Positions 1 through 13,002 are shown, counted from the first letter of the stretch. The stretch: DNA of 64,000 nt from Nicotiana tabacum (GCF_000715075.1 NC_134095.1:47718806-47782805), one strand, 5' to 3'. Numbers and translations are program-made. The notes: generated by a model from the letters alone, not told the origin.

Positions 1-335
1 AGGATCTTACCCTTAGGCCACTCTATTAGTGGAGCCTCAGTGGCCCAAGACTTCTCCAACACGGCTTCAAAGGCCTGCACAAGGGATGTTTACAAAAGGT
101 TGATACTAATCCAGATGATAATACCCAATATAAATGACTACTTTAGTTTGATGTTTACCAGTGGGAAATCGTAGCAGTAAGTGGTGTTACTCTTCCGGGC
201 CAAAAGCCGTTTCTGGTCAAGCACCCCCAATGATGGATAAGGTGCAGTAACAGGTACACCATGTAAAGGACCATCCCCGGAGGTTGAATGATAGACCGCT
301 CTTTGTTCAGACACATTCTCAACTTCCCGATAGAT
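1..335 (-). other. ACC1: Start of the ACCase carboxyltransferase half (window edge)
   Basis: Exon 335-159 and partial exon 74-1 are separated by an 84-bp intron. They encode the segment ending [10 protein letters not shown] and then [12 protein letters not shown], which opens the carboxyltransferase region in the family. A possible donor GTAAGATCCT lies at the extreme edge (10-1), so the last exon may end at base 11. The remaining carboxyltransferase exons are outside the window. Confidence 0.8.
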
Positions 336-3300
336 CTGAGAGTTGAATTACCAATACTATGATGTCAATCTTAAATCAAAGTGTTTCGCGGACACACAAT
401 ACATGGAGAGAGAATAAAAGTCATGACACTTTCATCATATAAAAATTATAGGTTAAGACCATGGTTTAACCCAATAGAACGGAACAAGATATGTGAGTCC
501 CTTGGCACTAATACAGAATGTACACAGTTTCCATCATAGTCATAGTAACTTCGATCCCTATACCAAAAGAATATACAACAATTAAACCTCAGTTTTAAAC
601 AAGTTAGGGAGCGGCTATATGAATGCTCAGTGACTATGTTTTTTCATTTATATTTATACAAGGCCAAAATGAGATTAAAATATAGAGTACTAGAAGTTCT
701 TTATATTTTATACTGGCATAAAAATCCCTGATAGAGCTAAAATACTCCTGGAAAGCATATGGAAAGATCAGCCAATAAAAGAAAGTAATCGTTTCCAATC
801 CAAGCCCAAACTATGGACTGATGTTTTTTCAAGTTGTGCATAAACACCACAAGCAGATAGTTATCAGATAAATTCCAAATTAGTTACTAAAAGACACTTA
901 CATGCACAATGCAGGTGTGCCCTGTCACATTTGCAACCACAACCCTCCAAGCACCATTGGCTTCTCCTGCAGATGATATCCAGAGTTTCACTTCCCACTC
1001 ACATACACCTAACCTATGCATCCTAACACCGACAGATGTATTAATTTCACAAGCCAACTCTTTCAAGAGTTTCTGAACAGCACCTTCTTCGTGCTCATTG
1101 TTTAGGTCTGCCCTCCTGTAGTGGATTTATGGGGGAAAAAACAATTAGCTTAGCATGCCAATTTTTTACCTAAATAGCAAGCAGAACTCCTTAAAATTTC
1201 TTACTTATGATAGGGAAATAGATCATCTATCTGTTGCTCGCGCAAAATGTACAAGTACATATGAGCATGGTCAGATTTTAACGTTGTGCTATGGAGATTA
1301 AGTTCAAGCTCCTCCAGGGCAGATGTTAAGGACCTCAAGATGCTCCTTGAAGTAAAAGACAAAGCCAAAGGAGATGGAGCGGTTCCCCGATACAATCCTT
1401 GATATGCTAGTAGACCTTCATCTGATGTGGGTTGTCTTACAAGTGTTCTGAGAAACATTCTCCGGATTGGACGTGGCTTGTCTACAACAGAATAAAGATG
1501 CCATTGACGGTCCCGGGATGGAGTGTACTTTATATTATCATAGCCCTTAAGCTTGTCCTGTATTGTTGGGAGATTATGAACGTAAATTAGCTCTTAGAAC
1601 CAAAAGGATAATAATAAAAGTGTACAAGAAGCATGAAAAAGAGTTGCAGAATATAGACCAATTCAAGGTAAATGGATAGCGGAGGCTCCAGATGACGCAA
1701 CAGAGGCTCCTCCTCATAATACAGCTTCACAAGTGACCAGTGAAAGGAGTGCCTCATTGGACCTCGCCCTTCATCTCTCTGTATGATGCAGCTGATAACC
1801 CCAACACCTGCACTTTTAAGGCTGGTGCTCACATCTTTCTCTCTTAATATTTTAGCTAACTTGTTGATCCTTTCTTGAGCCTGATCTTCATCGCCACTGC
1901 AGTAGTGTATACCAATGATAAGCAAGAAAATAAATACATGTTACTCTGGTTTCTAGCAAATCAGTGGATCAGATGCACAAGCAAGAGATTTAGCATGCCA
2001 CATATGAAGATGTATGAAATTACTGTGAGAAACTTGCTTCTCTCTTATATCATCCAGGTTAAGGCCAATACTTACTTTTTCTATTTACTAGTGCAGCTAA
2101 TCCAAGATTAAGGAGAAGTGCTGCATTCATCTAGTTTGATCATCTGCTAAGTAAGGATGCTGAAATTATTGCAACCCTATCTCAAATTTAACAACAGATT
2201 TAAACAGATATTTCTGTAGTCTTTGATTTACCTACATCTACATAACATCCAAAGTAGCAGTTTAGAGTGGATTCAAAGGACACTTGTGATACCTATCCTG
2301 AAGCAAACTCATTTGATTGTTGATGCCCACCAATGCAATATGCAGCATGTTGCCATGATTGGTTGGTCGAACCGATCCATTTGACATCTCTTTGTGCAAG
2401 TTGTGTGCTGTTTCCCTCAATGCAGCAGTTAATACTGACGGCAAGAGTTGGAGAGATTTGATTATTACCATGGCTCCCCATTTTCTTTCGCTGCGTTTTT
2501 CAACTAATGGTTTATCCATCTTATTGTCTTCAGACCCATTCTTTCTCTCCACATGTTCTTCTAAGAACTCCCATGTAGCTATTAGCCCAGATCTGTGCCA
2601 CTGCATCCTCACACTCTCCTTAACAAGGTAGGGCTGGAATAGTTATCAAAAGTTAGATTTAAAATCATATATATCTGACAAAAATAGGCAAAGCAAGACA
2701 AGTAAAACCTTAAAAAGCAGAAACACAGTACCTGATATAGTCTTCGAACATAAGTCTCCACAACCCTCCTCTGAAGGGTGTGATCACTGTGATCAAAAAG
2801 ACCTACAAGTGCATCTTCGACAGCTAACGGAGCACTTACTAGAACTTCCATTCTTTCGTTGATGGCACTTTTCCGCTTAGGTGTATCCATATTGTCACCT
2901 TCTTCAGTGAACATCTCTAACTCAGAAAGACTTCTGGCAATGCTTGAACGTAGTTCACTCAGTTTAGTTTGCTCTAGAAGTTGACTTGCCTTCAGTGCCA
3001 ACTGCAGAGAATAATTTAGACGTAGGAATCACTCTTAAGGAGTTCTAGGTGACTTGATAATACAGTAACTATTAAGAATCAGACAATGTTCTTAAATAGT
3101 CACCAAAAAAATGAGCATAAGAAGTCGTATTAGTAGTGCCTGAAAGTGGAAACAGAGGGAGGACCTTTCCCTTTAATCTTTTCGTTTTCCTCTTTCCTTT
3201 ATCAAGGGTCAGTAAATTAATGCAATTGAGGATGGTGGTCGGGCTAGATAGTCAAGCAGGCATAAGAACCATCTTTGATTGATACCAACATTGTGAAGTG

Positions 3301-6300
3301 ATCAAGAAAATGTGTACCAAGTCTACAAGGTCCACGCGACAAGAGGAATCAAGGAGTAGATCAGCAAAGGAAATGTTACTAATGCTGATCTTGAAGAACT
3401 TCCAGGCAGTGAGCTTGATAAATGACTATTGCCAGGTTAAGCATACAAATGACAGAAACGTGGCCTCAAAGAAGAGGAAAGAAGAGATATTGATAACTTG
3501 ATAAATACAAGACAGACGTATTTATAGGTGTCAAATACAATGCACATGATATTTGTCTAATGTGTGAATATATCTAACTCAAGAAATTAGCTTAAGGACC
3601 AACCTCAGAATAATTCGTATGGTTGAGTGCTGAAAAACGGATAAGTTTGTCCCTGTATGCTGCCGGATTTGGATATACCAACTGCTCCATCAGACTAAGT
3701 ATAAGCTTATTTTTACGCCTAACACCCTGGAAAATAACACATTATTAATACATGATACCTTCCGGCATAAATCGGACCAGAAAAAGGAACTCCTGTCATA
3801 TTAATAGTTTGCTTTTGTACTAATAAACAAAACAATTAACAAATATGAATAGTCTGCAAATACCTGATGAGAAAGCACAATGTCAACAACCTTCAGGAGA
3901 TCTTTTGTGTATTGAAGTCGGAGGCGTTCAATTACATCAGCCTGAAAAAGGAAGGGAAGAGAACTGAACGCAATGTCAATGAAGAATCAAAAAACATCAG
4001 ATTTATGAGGTCATCTGAGTCCTTCCCTATTTTGTGATTGTAGATTTTATCTGATTTCTTTGAGTAATAACAGTGACAAGTTTGAATCGTTAACTGAGAG
4101 AGAATGGAGAGATAATCTGAACATCATTCGTTAGGCTAAAAAGTCAGTTAACAAACAGGCCTCATTTCAGGAAGGTACTGGAAATGCAAACATAAGTTGC
4201 CTTTTTTTATCATCTATATGTGCTCAAGGGCTTCTACTAGGATAATTTACCAAAAAGAGGACAGCTACAAATCAAACAAAATACATAAAAAGATGTAAAA
4301 AATATCTAAGTATTTATACTAATGGAAACGAGTGTCTGAAAGCCTTGTTCAGTTAATCAAAATGAGCTGCTTCATTGAGAATGAGGACCACAGCTATTAA
4401 CTACACCTTGTTAGCGGTTATTGTGTATCACCTCAGATGTTAAATGTCCTCATATCTGGAAAAACTCTGTTACTATAGGTCTATGCCATAGAATACTCTG
4501 CTTAGACTTTGACAACAACAAAATTCAATTAAAGAAATGGAAAAAACCTTCAAGGAATTTTCAGTGATAAGAGGTTAGGGCATTGTGTCTGCTATGTAGA
4601 ACTTCTTTAAAATTTCTAGTATTTAATTAACTTGCTACATTATGAATCATCATTGTTTCCTCTTATGATATACTAATAAACTAGGACAAAAAATTTTAAG
4701 AACTTTGTTTAGCCTACATCCATCCAAGTCAGAAGCTTGTCAAACTTAAACACGTGTGGATGATTATAACAAATAATTTGTTTGCATAGGCAACTGACCT
4801 GGATGTTGTCACTGAACAATTCTTCAACAGATAGATACTCTTCAAAAAGGGAGTGGACAATTCCACGGGCATGACTCTCTCTTCCACCCTCGTAGGACTT
4901 GACAACACTCAATAAAGGTTCAACTAATCTTTCTTGAGCTCCTCTTTCTTTATCGGAGCAGGACCTTAAGTGTGCCTGTACCAAGATAGAGATAAAACAC
5001 ATATAAATGAATACTAGTATCCAGATAAATAAAAAATAACAAGGTATTATGTCAAAGAAAGAGGAAAATGATAAAAGACTCACTTCAAGAACGCCTCTCA
5101 GAATTCTGGCTGGAAATTCAACATTTTGCAAGCTGAAAATGCCCTCATACTCCTTATATTTTGCTTCCAACTGAAAGGAGAGTACACGGCAAAATTATGA
5201 GCTAGAAAAAACTACAACTTTTTCCCCAATGGAAGAAACATCAAGGGTCCTTTACCTCATTCCTCAGGTCCTTAGGAAGTCGTGTTGCCAGCACTGCTAA
5301 GCACTCTTGCCACTGCAGGAAGGGAAGCTCAGGACTATCCAGGCAACTTAGCAGGTTTTGAATCACCTGGACAGAAAAAGAGTTTCATTTCATCACTTGG
5401 AGAAAAATGATTTATTTATGTCTACTTAGCTGAAAAGCATGTTCCACAAGCAGTTGTTTTCCGCACCACATCATGTAATTAATTATATGAGATTACTTAC
5501 TTCATCAACATTTTTTTTGATGAAGTACGGTGTTAATATTGATGGCATCAAGAAGATGCTACTTACTTCATCAACATTATGCTCATATCCAGCAAGAATC
5601 ATCCTTGCTGCATTCTGACTTGCAGCACACCTCTGATGAACTTTTCCAGATATTGCAGTTGGAGGTCCCAGAAGCGGAAAACTTCCAAGAAAAGGCTCTG
5701 CTTTTCTAACAGCTGAAGGGTCATCTAAATCAAGAGATGCTATGAGCTCACCAGCCTACAAATAAAAGTTACATTTGTTTTAAGAATCTGTAAAGGACAT
5801 AAAAACTATGGTCATATGACAATATGGTTACCTGCATTGCTTGACCATCAGACATCTTAAAATGGATAACTCCTGAAGCAGGTGAAAGAAGGGGCATGCA
5901 CATCTTCATAACCTCAACCTCTGCATAAGGTGTATCAGCATCAACATGACTGCCATCAGATATCAAATATCTCAAAAGTTTGCACGGTGTCTCTGCCGCT
6001 AGCTTTGATGGATCATGATCATTCTGAAAGCAAGGAACTTTATGTGATAAGAGGGTGCAAGTTCTTAAAAAGCAAAGACATACTGGAAACTGAAAATCTA
6101 TTGGCACCTGCAGCAAGCAAGTCCTTCCGTCAATAAGAAGACGAGTTCCAGCCACTTCCTCCTCAGCATATATAACATGACTATTTCCGTTCAGCTGCAG
6201 TGATCAAGTGAACTTAGAACGTAGATCTATTTCAAAAGTGAAAGGAAATCGATGTAGTTGATTTCTCAATATTGTTTCTACAAGGTAATATACAACATAG

Positions 6301-9300
6301 AACAATAAGGGGTCGTTTGGTTGGAATACGATTTATACCGGTACAACTTATGCCAGTATAAGTTATATTGGGATAAGTTATGCTGGGATTGTTATTTGTT
6401 CATTGTTTGGTATGTTGTATTAAGAATGACAATTGCATAATTTCTAAGAAGAAGGTATAAGTTATACCGATGCTAATTACCCCACCTTCTATAAGCTATA
6501 AGTTATCCCAATGTTAAAATTAACACCGGTATAACTTATACCTGGTTTGCAAACCAAATAGAGTATTAAGGTAGTATTAAATTTTTATATCACCCTTATA
6601 CCTTCTTATACCTCATACCAAACGACCCCTAAGGCTATTACAAACAATGGTGCAATTTGTTAGAAAATGGCAGTAGCAAGTTGTAGAGTGATTTATAATT
6701 GCCTGCATCAGTAGTCCTCCATCACGCAGAGTATGTATTTCTGCTTCAATCTCTGATTCGTTCATTCTCAACCTATAGCTTCCTGGCCCTCCCTTCACCA
6801 TATTTATCTGAGAGACACAACCACCAAACCAGTTAGTTGCAGACCATCCAGCTTGGCCAGAATAAAAAAAGGAAGAAATGGAATTAACTTTCTAAATCTT
6901 TCTTCTTGAGATAGAAGGATATTTCCAAAATTTTCCAACATCTATCCTTATCTACCAACACCAATCAAGGCCCACAGGAAACAGCTTTGTGCCATGAAGT
7001 GAGCAAAACACATTACTTACAGTGTACTTGCTCCCTTCAATATTTAGTGAGACTTGAGAGTTCACAAGAGAAATATGCTGCACACAGAAGGTTGACAGGT
7101 TATTTTGAAGTTGATACAGACAAAATGGGAAATGCAGACAGAGACAAGCATTCTGTGTCTGATACCTTGGGCGGGATTTGTCCTTTTTCAAGATAACCAA
7201 CATACTCAGAAACCAAGGCCGCACCACTTGCAGATGCTTTCTGAGTCAGAAAGATTAACAGGAAAAGGAAGATATTAGCCACTAAATTTGCATGTACTTT
7301 TTTATGATCATTTAAGTTTGCAATTAAATTGTCCAGGATTAAAATATTTAAAGACCTACTCCTAAATTTTATAACTTACATAAAGAGCTCCTCCAACCAC
7401 AGAAAGATACCAGGGAGGTCTTTCTGCTCTAACCCTCATAGCAATTCTACTATCCAACCAGCCTGTGTGTATTTTGTTCTCTCTATAATCAGAGGCCTGC
7501 GGTAACGTCCAACTTTATAAAAGAGAAATAAAACTGAGGAGTCAGGCTTAGAGTTGTGCATCTAAGACACCTACATGTAATAGATCAATTGTGTAATCAA
7601 CATTTGTGCGAATTTCTCCACGTATCTGAATTTCCTTCAGTCCGAGGACCATGTTTGCAATGGCTAGGGCTCTGGATTCTCCAAATGCAAAAATATGTCC
7701 TGTGGGAAGATTTAAAAGCCCATAAGTTTCAGAAGGTCAAGGCATGATGCCTAGAAGATGCATGGAAAAGATCTTCATGAGAGATTTTAACAGTTTCCAG
7801 CCATGGGTGTGATAAGATGGTATCATGAGGAAACAACTGCATAATTGAAATTCAACGTACCAAACTGAGAATCTGAAAACTCATGAATGCCTCCACCAGA
7901 CTGCAAGCAAAAAATATCTTTAAGCTCAGCAATAATCCAAAGATTCCAATGTTTGTTTCCATTTACTTTACAAGCACATACCTTTACAGAGAAGTAGGCC
8001 CACACATTCGGCTTGCTTTTAAAACTCAGCTCCTACAGGATGTCGTTAGATTAACATTGATTCATCCTAAAATCATGAGATTATGTAACGAAAGTGAATT
8101 TTTTCAGTAGTTGTCAATCCCGACCTGTACTTTACCACTGGTAGGCTTAAAACCATCATCAGGATCCTCACTTGTAACACGAACAGCCACACAATGACCT
8201 TTTGGCTTTGTTGATTCAGCCTTGTCGAAATCAAACGGTGTGGCAACAATTGATGTTTTTCTCCAAGCATCATATCCTCCACCATGTTCCATCCCGTAGA
8301 ATCGCCTTATTTCTAATATAATCACAAACGAGCACTAAATAATGGAGGTGAAGGAACCAAAACATATTAAGCCAAGGAAAGTGACAAGGTAGGGAGTAAA
8401 CCTGGAATTTGCCACAATGGGATCCCCATTCCGACAGCAACTTGGGCTGCTGGCAGATTCATTTCTGCAATCCATTCAGTTACGGGGTGTTCCACCTAAT
8501 AGATGTGGAAAATATAAGAATATTTCTTGACAAATTTCAAGAACAAAATGAAAATGAATTGTATTAAAAAAAAAAGAAGCTTTTACAGTGGCAATCAACA
8601 TCAAATTACTTCATGTATTTTAACCGTTGATGCATTGGCCTTTAAAGACAATGAAACAATAACTATCTATAATGGCAAAACAAAACTATTTTGGATCGCC
8701 TATACTTGGTGAGTAACAAAATTTGGCATGGGCCTGCATGATGCAGACTGCAAATGTAACCAACCTGTAACCGTGGGTTGAGTTCTAAGAAGTAGTACTC
8801 TCCCGTATCCATACTATAAAGGTACTCAACGGTGGCAGCTCCAACGTAATTCACGGATTTGGCCAGTCTTCTAGCAGCCTGCTCAAGTTTTTTCACCGTC
8901 TCTGGAGAAGCAATTGTTATTGGCCCTTCTTCAATAATCTAAATATCAAGATATTGAGCATATTAGTGACAACAATCAATTTACGTTTACCCTTGGCTAC
9001 CTCATGCAGATTCCTCTGTTTGTCTCACATTTGCAAATATAAGATGAGTAACTTTTTCTCCATCATGAATCGCTAAGCAATAGCCAAAAGTTAAATATAA
9101 ACTAACCTTTTGGTGACGCCTTTGAACACTGCAATCACGGCTGTGCAATGCTGCAACATTGCCATATTGATCACAAAGCAACTGGACTTCTAGATGTCGA
9201 CTCTAGTTAAAAAAAGAAAATTGATAATAAATAGAGGACTTCCATTATTCAGAAAGGTTTTCTCTCTAAGGCTAAGTCAGTGCATTAATGTCGGACAAGA

Positions 9301-10777
9301 TGGAAGTGGTCTAACCTGGGAAGCAACTTTCATTATAAATATGGGGGAGCCAGGAACTTCACCCTGAACTTGCTTGAACAGTGCTCTTACTTCATCATCA
9401 TTATGAACCTGAAGTGAGCAAGAAATAGCTAAATACCCAATGATTAGGTAGAGTGAATACCTTGTGAGCTCTTCCAACATTTTCATTCGGGAAGGAAATG
9501 CTAATGAAAGAACATATCACATTAATATTGGTTAGATAAGCTAATGTAACATCAAATAATAAGCAGCTAGACTACTTGCAGTAACATCTGTTAAGGGACA
9601 GACCTTTCTTATGCCTTTACCGCCACCTCCCCAGGATGCTTTAATCATAGCCGGGTAACCTACATCTTGACAACTAGCAATTGCTTCTTCTGTTGTATAA
9701 ACACATGCTTTGGAATATATTTCATCTGGTATAGAGATCAAGCAGCTCTCTGGAGGAATTTTGACCTGGAGATTAAGTATTGTCAAGCATACTGACACTA
9801 TGAAACAAATGGAGCAAAACCCCAACATAAAGACTTACGTGGGAGCCACTCCATGGGAGAGTTGGTACTTGTGCAGCTTGAGCAATCAATGATGAGCCTA
9901 CTTTGTCCCCAAGTGCTGCCATTGATGTAGCAGGTGGCCCAAGGAATACGATCCCCTTTGCACACAATGCATCGGGTAGTTCAGGGTTTTCTGATGCATG
10001 ACCCCAACCAGGCCAAACTGCATCAACATGAGTTATCTCCGCCATCTAAACAAAAGAAAGTAAACACTGTCTCAGCAGTTTTCAAACTTGTTATGTCATG
10101 GAAGGCATCCAAAATATGTTCAGCTCCAAATCTGTTAAAAGAAAAATATCATATTATCTTCACAATTTTCATTGTTTTGGCATAAAGTCCCTGTTCCCTC
10201 TACATGCAGGTTTTTAAGACTGCGGACAGACACACTAACATGCACAGAAAAACATGTCATTTGGCTTCTGATGAAACGTCAGTTAAAAGGTTATTTTTAA
10301 TGCAACTTTTACGAATTAGTTGGATAATTCAGCTTGTATATCAGGCTTTGAATGCTAAATTCTTAAGAAAGAAGTCCTAAAAAAGGAAAGATGTTTACAA
10401 ACCTCAACAATGAGCTGCACATTGGCATAATTGTTGTTATTTGTCCCACCAGGAACTTCTACAAACTGATCAGCTATTCTAATGTGCTCCGCATTTATTC
10501 GCATGTCCTCAGGTGTAGCCATTGCCACCAACAATATTGCCTTCTCTGTGCCAAATGTCTCATAAGCCCACGTCCTAATACTACGTATAAACTTGACCGC
10601 AGCCATTCCATTGTTTGCAATTAAGATACTATGAATAGGCTGCTTTCCACCGAGGGTATTACAGAACTCAGCAACTTCCGATCTAGCAATTGGAGACCTC
10701 AGTGGAAGCGCACCATTAATATATCCATCGCCATTTTTTATGCCTATCACTGCTGGCCTCCTTTGAGATTCTGACAT
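1..10777 (-). CDS. ACC1: Homomeric acetyl-CoA carboxylase, cytosolic type (3' partial)
   Basis: The product is the multidomain ACCase that makes malonyl-CoA from acetyl-CoA, bicarbonate and ATP for fatty-acid elongation, flavonoids and wax. Coding exons, 5' to 3' on the minus strand: 10777-10403, 10045-9839, 9765-9604, 9408-9316, 9202-9107, 8938-8765, 8495-8402, 8312-8125, 8032-7982, 7900-7861, 7699-7575, 7496-7380, 7240-7166, 7077-7021, 6807-6703, 6194-6108, 6023-5832, 5755-5567, 5366-5256, 5170-5084, 4975-4799, 3941-3864, 3726-3604, 3001-2732, 2633-2293, 1896-1659, 1557-1205, 1115-902, 335-159, 74-1. Phases join without a stop and give about 1,556 residues; family members are near 2,250. 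The ATP-grasp loop [11 protein letters not shown] is at about residues 238-248 and the biotin motif MKM has its Lys at 722. The start follows the conserved N-terminus, and no plastid transit peptide is visible. All introns are GT-AG except 6195-6702. The carboxyltransferase half lies off the left edge. Exon edges are by eye. Confidence 0.95.
3942..4798 (-). other. Longest ACC1 intron, no gene seen
   Basis: This 857-bp AT-rich intron lies between the exons ending SDNIQ and starting ADVIE. I see no ORF with conserved motifs and no clear inverted-repeat element. Other introns over 300 bp (336-901, 1897-2292, 3002-3603, 10046-10402) are likewise featureless by eye. Confidence 0.7.
5495..5578 (-). 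repeat. Duplicated splice-donor segment with hairpin, ACC1
   Basis: The 18-bp word that spans the exon end and donor at 5561-5578 occurs again at 5495-5512, 66 bp deeper in the intron. The upstream copy also forms an 11-bp perfect inverted repeat (5498-5508 with 5517-5527). Transcribed on the minus strand, this gives a second GTAAGT donor copy downstream of the real one. Confidence 0.75.
5832..6023 (-). other. ACC1: Biotinyl (BCCP) domain exon of ACCase
   Basis: This 64-codon exon encodes the biotin carrier segment. The biotinylated lysine sits in the EVMKM motif, with its codon at 5904-5906. The exon starts at NDHDPSKL and ends at DGQAMQ. Plant and animal homomeric ACCases use MKM here, where bacterial BCCP usually has the same three residues in an EAMKM context. 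Confidence 0.92.
6195..6702 (-). other. GC-AG intron of ACC1
   Basis: The exon before this intron ends ...CTGATGCAG and is followed by GCAATT, so the donor is GC and not GT. No GT nearby keeps the conserved reading GGLLMQ-LNGN. The acceptor is a normal CTGCAG. The intron also contains the 321-bp MITE at 6309-6629. GC-AG introns are a small minority class in plants. Confidence 0.8.
6309..6629. mobile_element. Tourist-like MITE inside an ACC1 intron
   Basis: The element is 321 bp long and AT-rich, starting GGGGTCGTTTGGT and ending ACCAAACGACCCC, a perfect 13-bp terminal inverted repeat. It is flanked on both sides by TAA (6306-6308 and 6630-6632). A 3-bp TAA/TTA target duplication is the hallmark of PIF/Harbinger (Tourist) MITEs. 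Several internal copies of a 'GGTATAAGTTATA'-like word on both strands suggest a foldback. It has no coding capacity. Confidence 0.88.
8402..10777 (-). other. ACC1: ACCase biotin carboxylase domain exons
   Basis: The first seven coding exons carry the biotin carboxylase N-terminal segment ([20 protein letters not shown]) and the ATP-grasp fold ([11 protein letters not shown], then the LELNPRLQ segment at the end of exon 8938-8765). This domain carboxylates biotin using ATP and bicarbonate. The exon 8312-8125 that follows ([19 protein letters not shown]) continues the BC C-terminal region. All catalytic-loop segments I recognise are intact, which argues for a functional gene. Confidence 0.9.
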
Positions 10778-11697
10778 ATTGCACTGCCTGAAACCAAAAG
10801 GGACTGCATTTGGTTACTTGCAATCATCAAACAACTCAATTAACCAAAAGACAGCTAAGAGACAAAGCACTAACTAATAGAGTACTTCTTGATCTCCTAC
10901 GGCATACTCTAATTTCTGAATTAAAAAAAGCTATTAATTCAATTTCAAACAAAACCAAATGGTGATCATAACAAAAATTCCAAGAAAACAACTTTACGTA
11001 GGATCAAAAGCATAAACTTATGTTAGCCAAAATTAGAAGAAAATAAAAGATCAAAATACTTCCAAAAGGAGAACCAAAAGAAAATAAAAGTAAAGTAAAA
11101 AACCCCAAGATAACAAGCATATACAGTTGAATAGATACAAATTACAGCTTTAAAGTTCAGCAGAATTCACTGAGATGCATTTCACAGTTGGCATTAAAGA
11201 AAGCCAAAAGAAAAGAAAAAAAACTCAAGAATTGAGAACAGAATGAGCCAATTGTTTATCCAATGAAGTCCAGTTACACATTAAAAATTGACCAAAACAA
11301 CTAATATTCTCAAAAAAAGAAAAAAAATAGCACCTTTCACAGTTTGCAGTAAATTCAGACTCTTTTTCAGTATGATGGAGCCTATAACTAAAACCCCACA
11401 TTAAGAAAAGAAGTAATATACACCCAAAAGGTAGAAATATACTAAATTGGCATTTAAATTTTACCAGAGTTTGAGAAAAAATTCACCTTTCCGGGTAAAT
11501 GGCAAAAAGCTGCAATCTTTAGAGAAAAGAAATGGAAGTGAGGGAATTCTTGAATTAGATAGGGGGGGTTGTATGAAGCATAAATGGTACCAAGAATTGT
11601 AGGTGAAAATTAGCAAATGAGCATAGTGTGTGATAGTCCAAATCCAAATCTGAATACTGTTTCTTTTGTAATAAATAGTAAGGAGAGGGGGGAGGGA
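10778..11697 (-). other. ACC1 5' UTR with leader intron
   Basis: The first coding exon begins at an acceptor TTTCAG, giving exon sequence to 10787 (10 bp of leader before the ATG). A donor GGAAAG|GTGAAT at 11486-11481 defines a 699-bp leader intron (10788-11486). The non-coding first exon is then 11487 to about 11697. It is CT-rich, as plant leaders often are. The transcription start is inferred from the TATA position only. Confidence 0.65.
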
Positions 11698-11727
11698 AGT
11701 GAAGATGGTTTGAGAATGTGGAATTAG

Positions 11728-11800
11728 TTTATAGGTTGATTAATTTGGTTAGGATTGGTTGGGTGCGTGGTTGTTAAATATTAAGGGGGTACAGCACGTG
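11728..11800 (-). promoter_or_regulatory. ACC1 core promoter: TATA box and G-box
   Basis: On the minus strand a CTATAAAC TATA box lies at 11733-11728, about 30 bp before the CT-rich leader start. A palindromic CACGTG G-box lies at 11795-11800, 62 bp further upstream. G-boxes bind bZIP and bHLH factors. Function is inferred from position only. Confidence 0.6.
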
Positions 11801-12953
11801 GTCCTGCTTGGTCCCACTCCCCATATTTTCCCTCTTGGTGGTAGTTTCCATCTACACTTTCCAATCTCAACCAAGGATTCTACCTACGTACATAAACAAT
11901 AGAATCATTGAGTAAGAGGCCATCTTTTTAATGCAGAATGTAGGTCGTTTTTTCACGTCAAGCTATTTGATCGGATATGAAGTTTTAAAAAAGAAATAGA
12001 ATTTTAAAAATTTGTGATTTTAAATATATCATAATATTTGTATGGTTATAAAAAAAATTTAAAGATAAGATGATAGTTTAAAGTTGGCTTATTTATATAT
12101 TAAAAAAGCAAATATCTTTTTTGGAACAAACAAAAAAGAAATAGGATTATATAAAATGGAATGGTTGAAGTATTTGTTTGTAATGAGTAGAGTATTTTTC
12201 TACTTAATCTGTTTACCTCTGTTCTTTTCAAATGTTAGGAAATTTTGTAGCAATTTGTCGACAGATACATCTACTACTAATTTAAACACTTAAAACAATT
12301 GTTCCTACTAGATTATTAAACAATATTGTAGGATAAATATGATCTCTTAACTCTTAGCAAGAGATTTGTATTTAAGTCTTATAGACGAAAAAATTTGTGA
12401 TAGAAAATGCTTCCCCTTTAATGAGTCCTCCGAATTAATTGAGTGAATTAATCCGGTATACAAAATGATTGTAACAAATAAGAAGAACTACTCCTACAAG
12501 CAAATAATAGGCAAATTCTCAGGTTGAAAGAGAACAGCTACAATTGCTAAAGTCCAACATAGGGGATAGCTCAAGCTGTTGGCCTAACCCCATAAGTCAG
12601 CCTGTAGAGTCAATCATAAACGGTTAAAAGATCAATCGATCACAATTCAATGGTATTTGTCTGAGAATATGAATTTCAATAATTTTCTAGCAACGGGATT
12701 CAGAACAAATTCAACTTCTGCTAATTACTATTGCACAAGTTAAATCAGCATTCATTATTCTCTTGTTACAAACTTACTATTTAAATCCGCATCCGCTAAA
12801 TTAAATGTATCAAAGGAAAAAACTGTGATATCAATATCAAATTGACATTCATTATTTTCTTTTTTATATCTGAATCGTTATCCGTTAAATTAATTAACGA
12901 TTTCAAAGAAGAAACCTTATGTTTTATTTATTTTGGGCGTGCACACTTTTTTA

Positions 12954-12959
<6 letters not shown>
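11801..12959. other. AT-rich intergenic DNA, no gene seen
   Basis: This is upstream flank of ACC1. Short ORFs only, no recognisable domain, no convincing terminal repeats. I see nothing further here. Confidence 0.6.

Positions 12960-13002
<43 letters not shown>
12960..13002. repeat. (TA)n microsatellite
   Basis: About 21 uninterrupted TA dinucleotides. Such tracts are highly length-variable in plants. Confidence 0.95.

Noticed and set aside
10655..10777. Plastid transit peptide on ACC1
   Set aside because: Only about 55 residues precede the conserved domain start and they resemble cytosolic forms.
12545..12620. tRNA or SINE head (TAGCTCAAGCTG resembles box A)
   Set aside because: No box B (GGTTCGA) and no cloverleaf.
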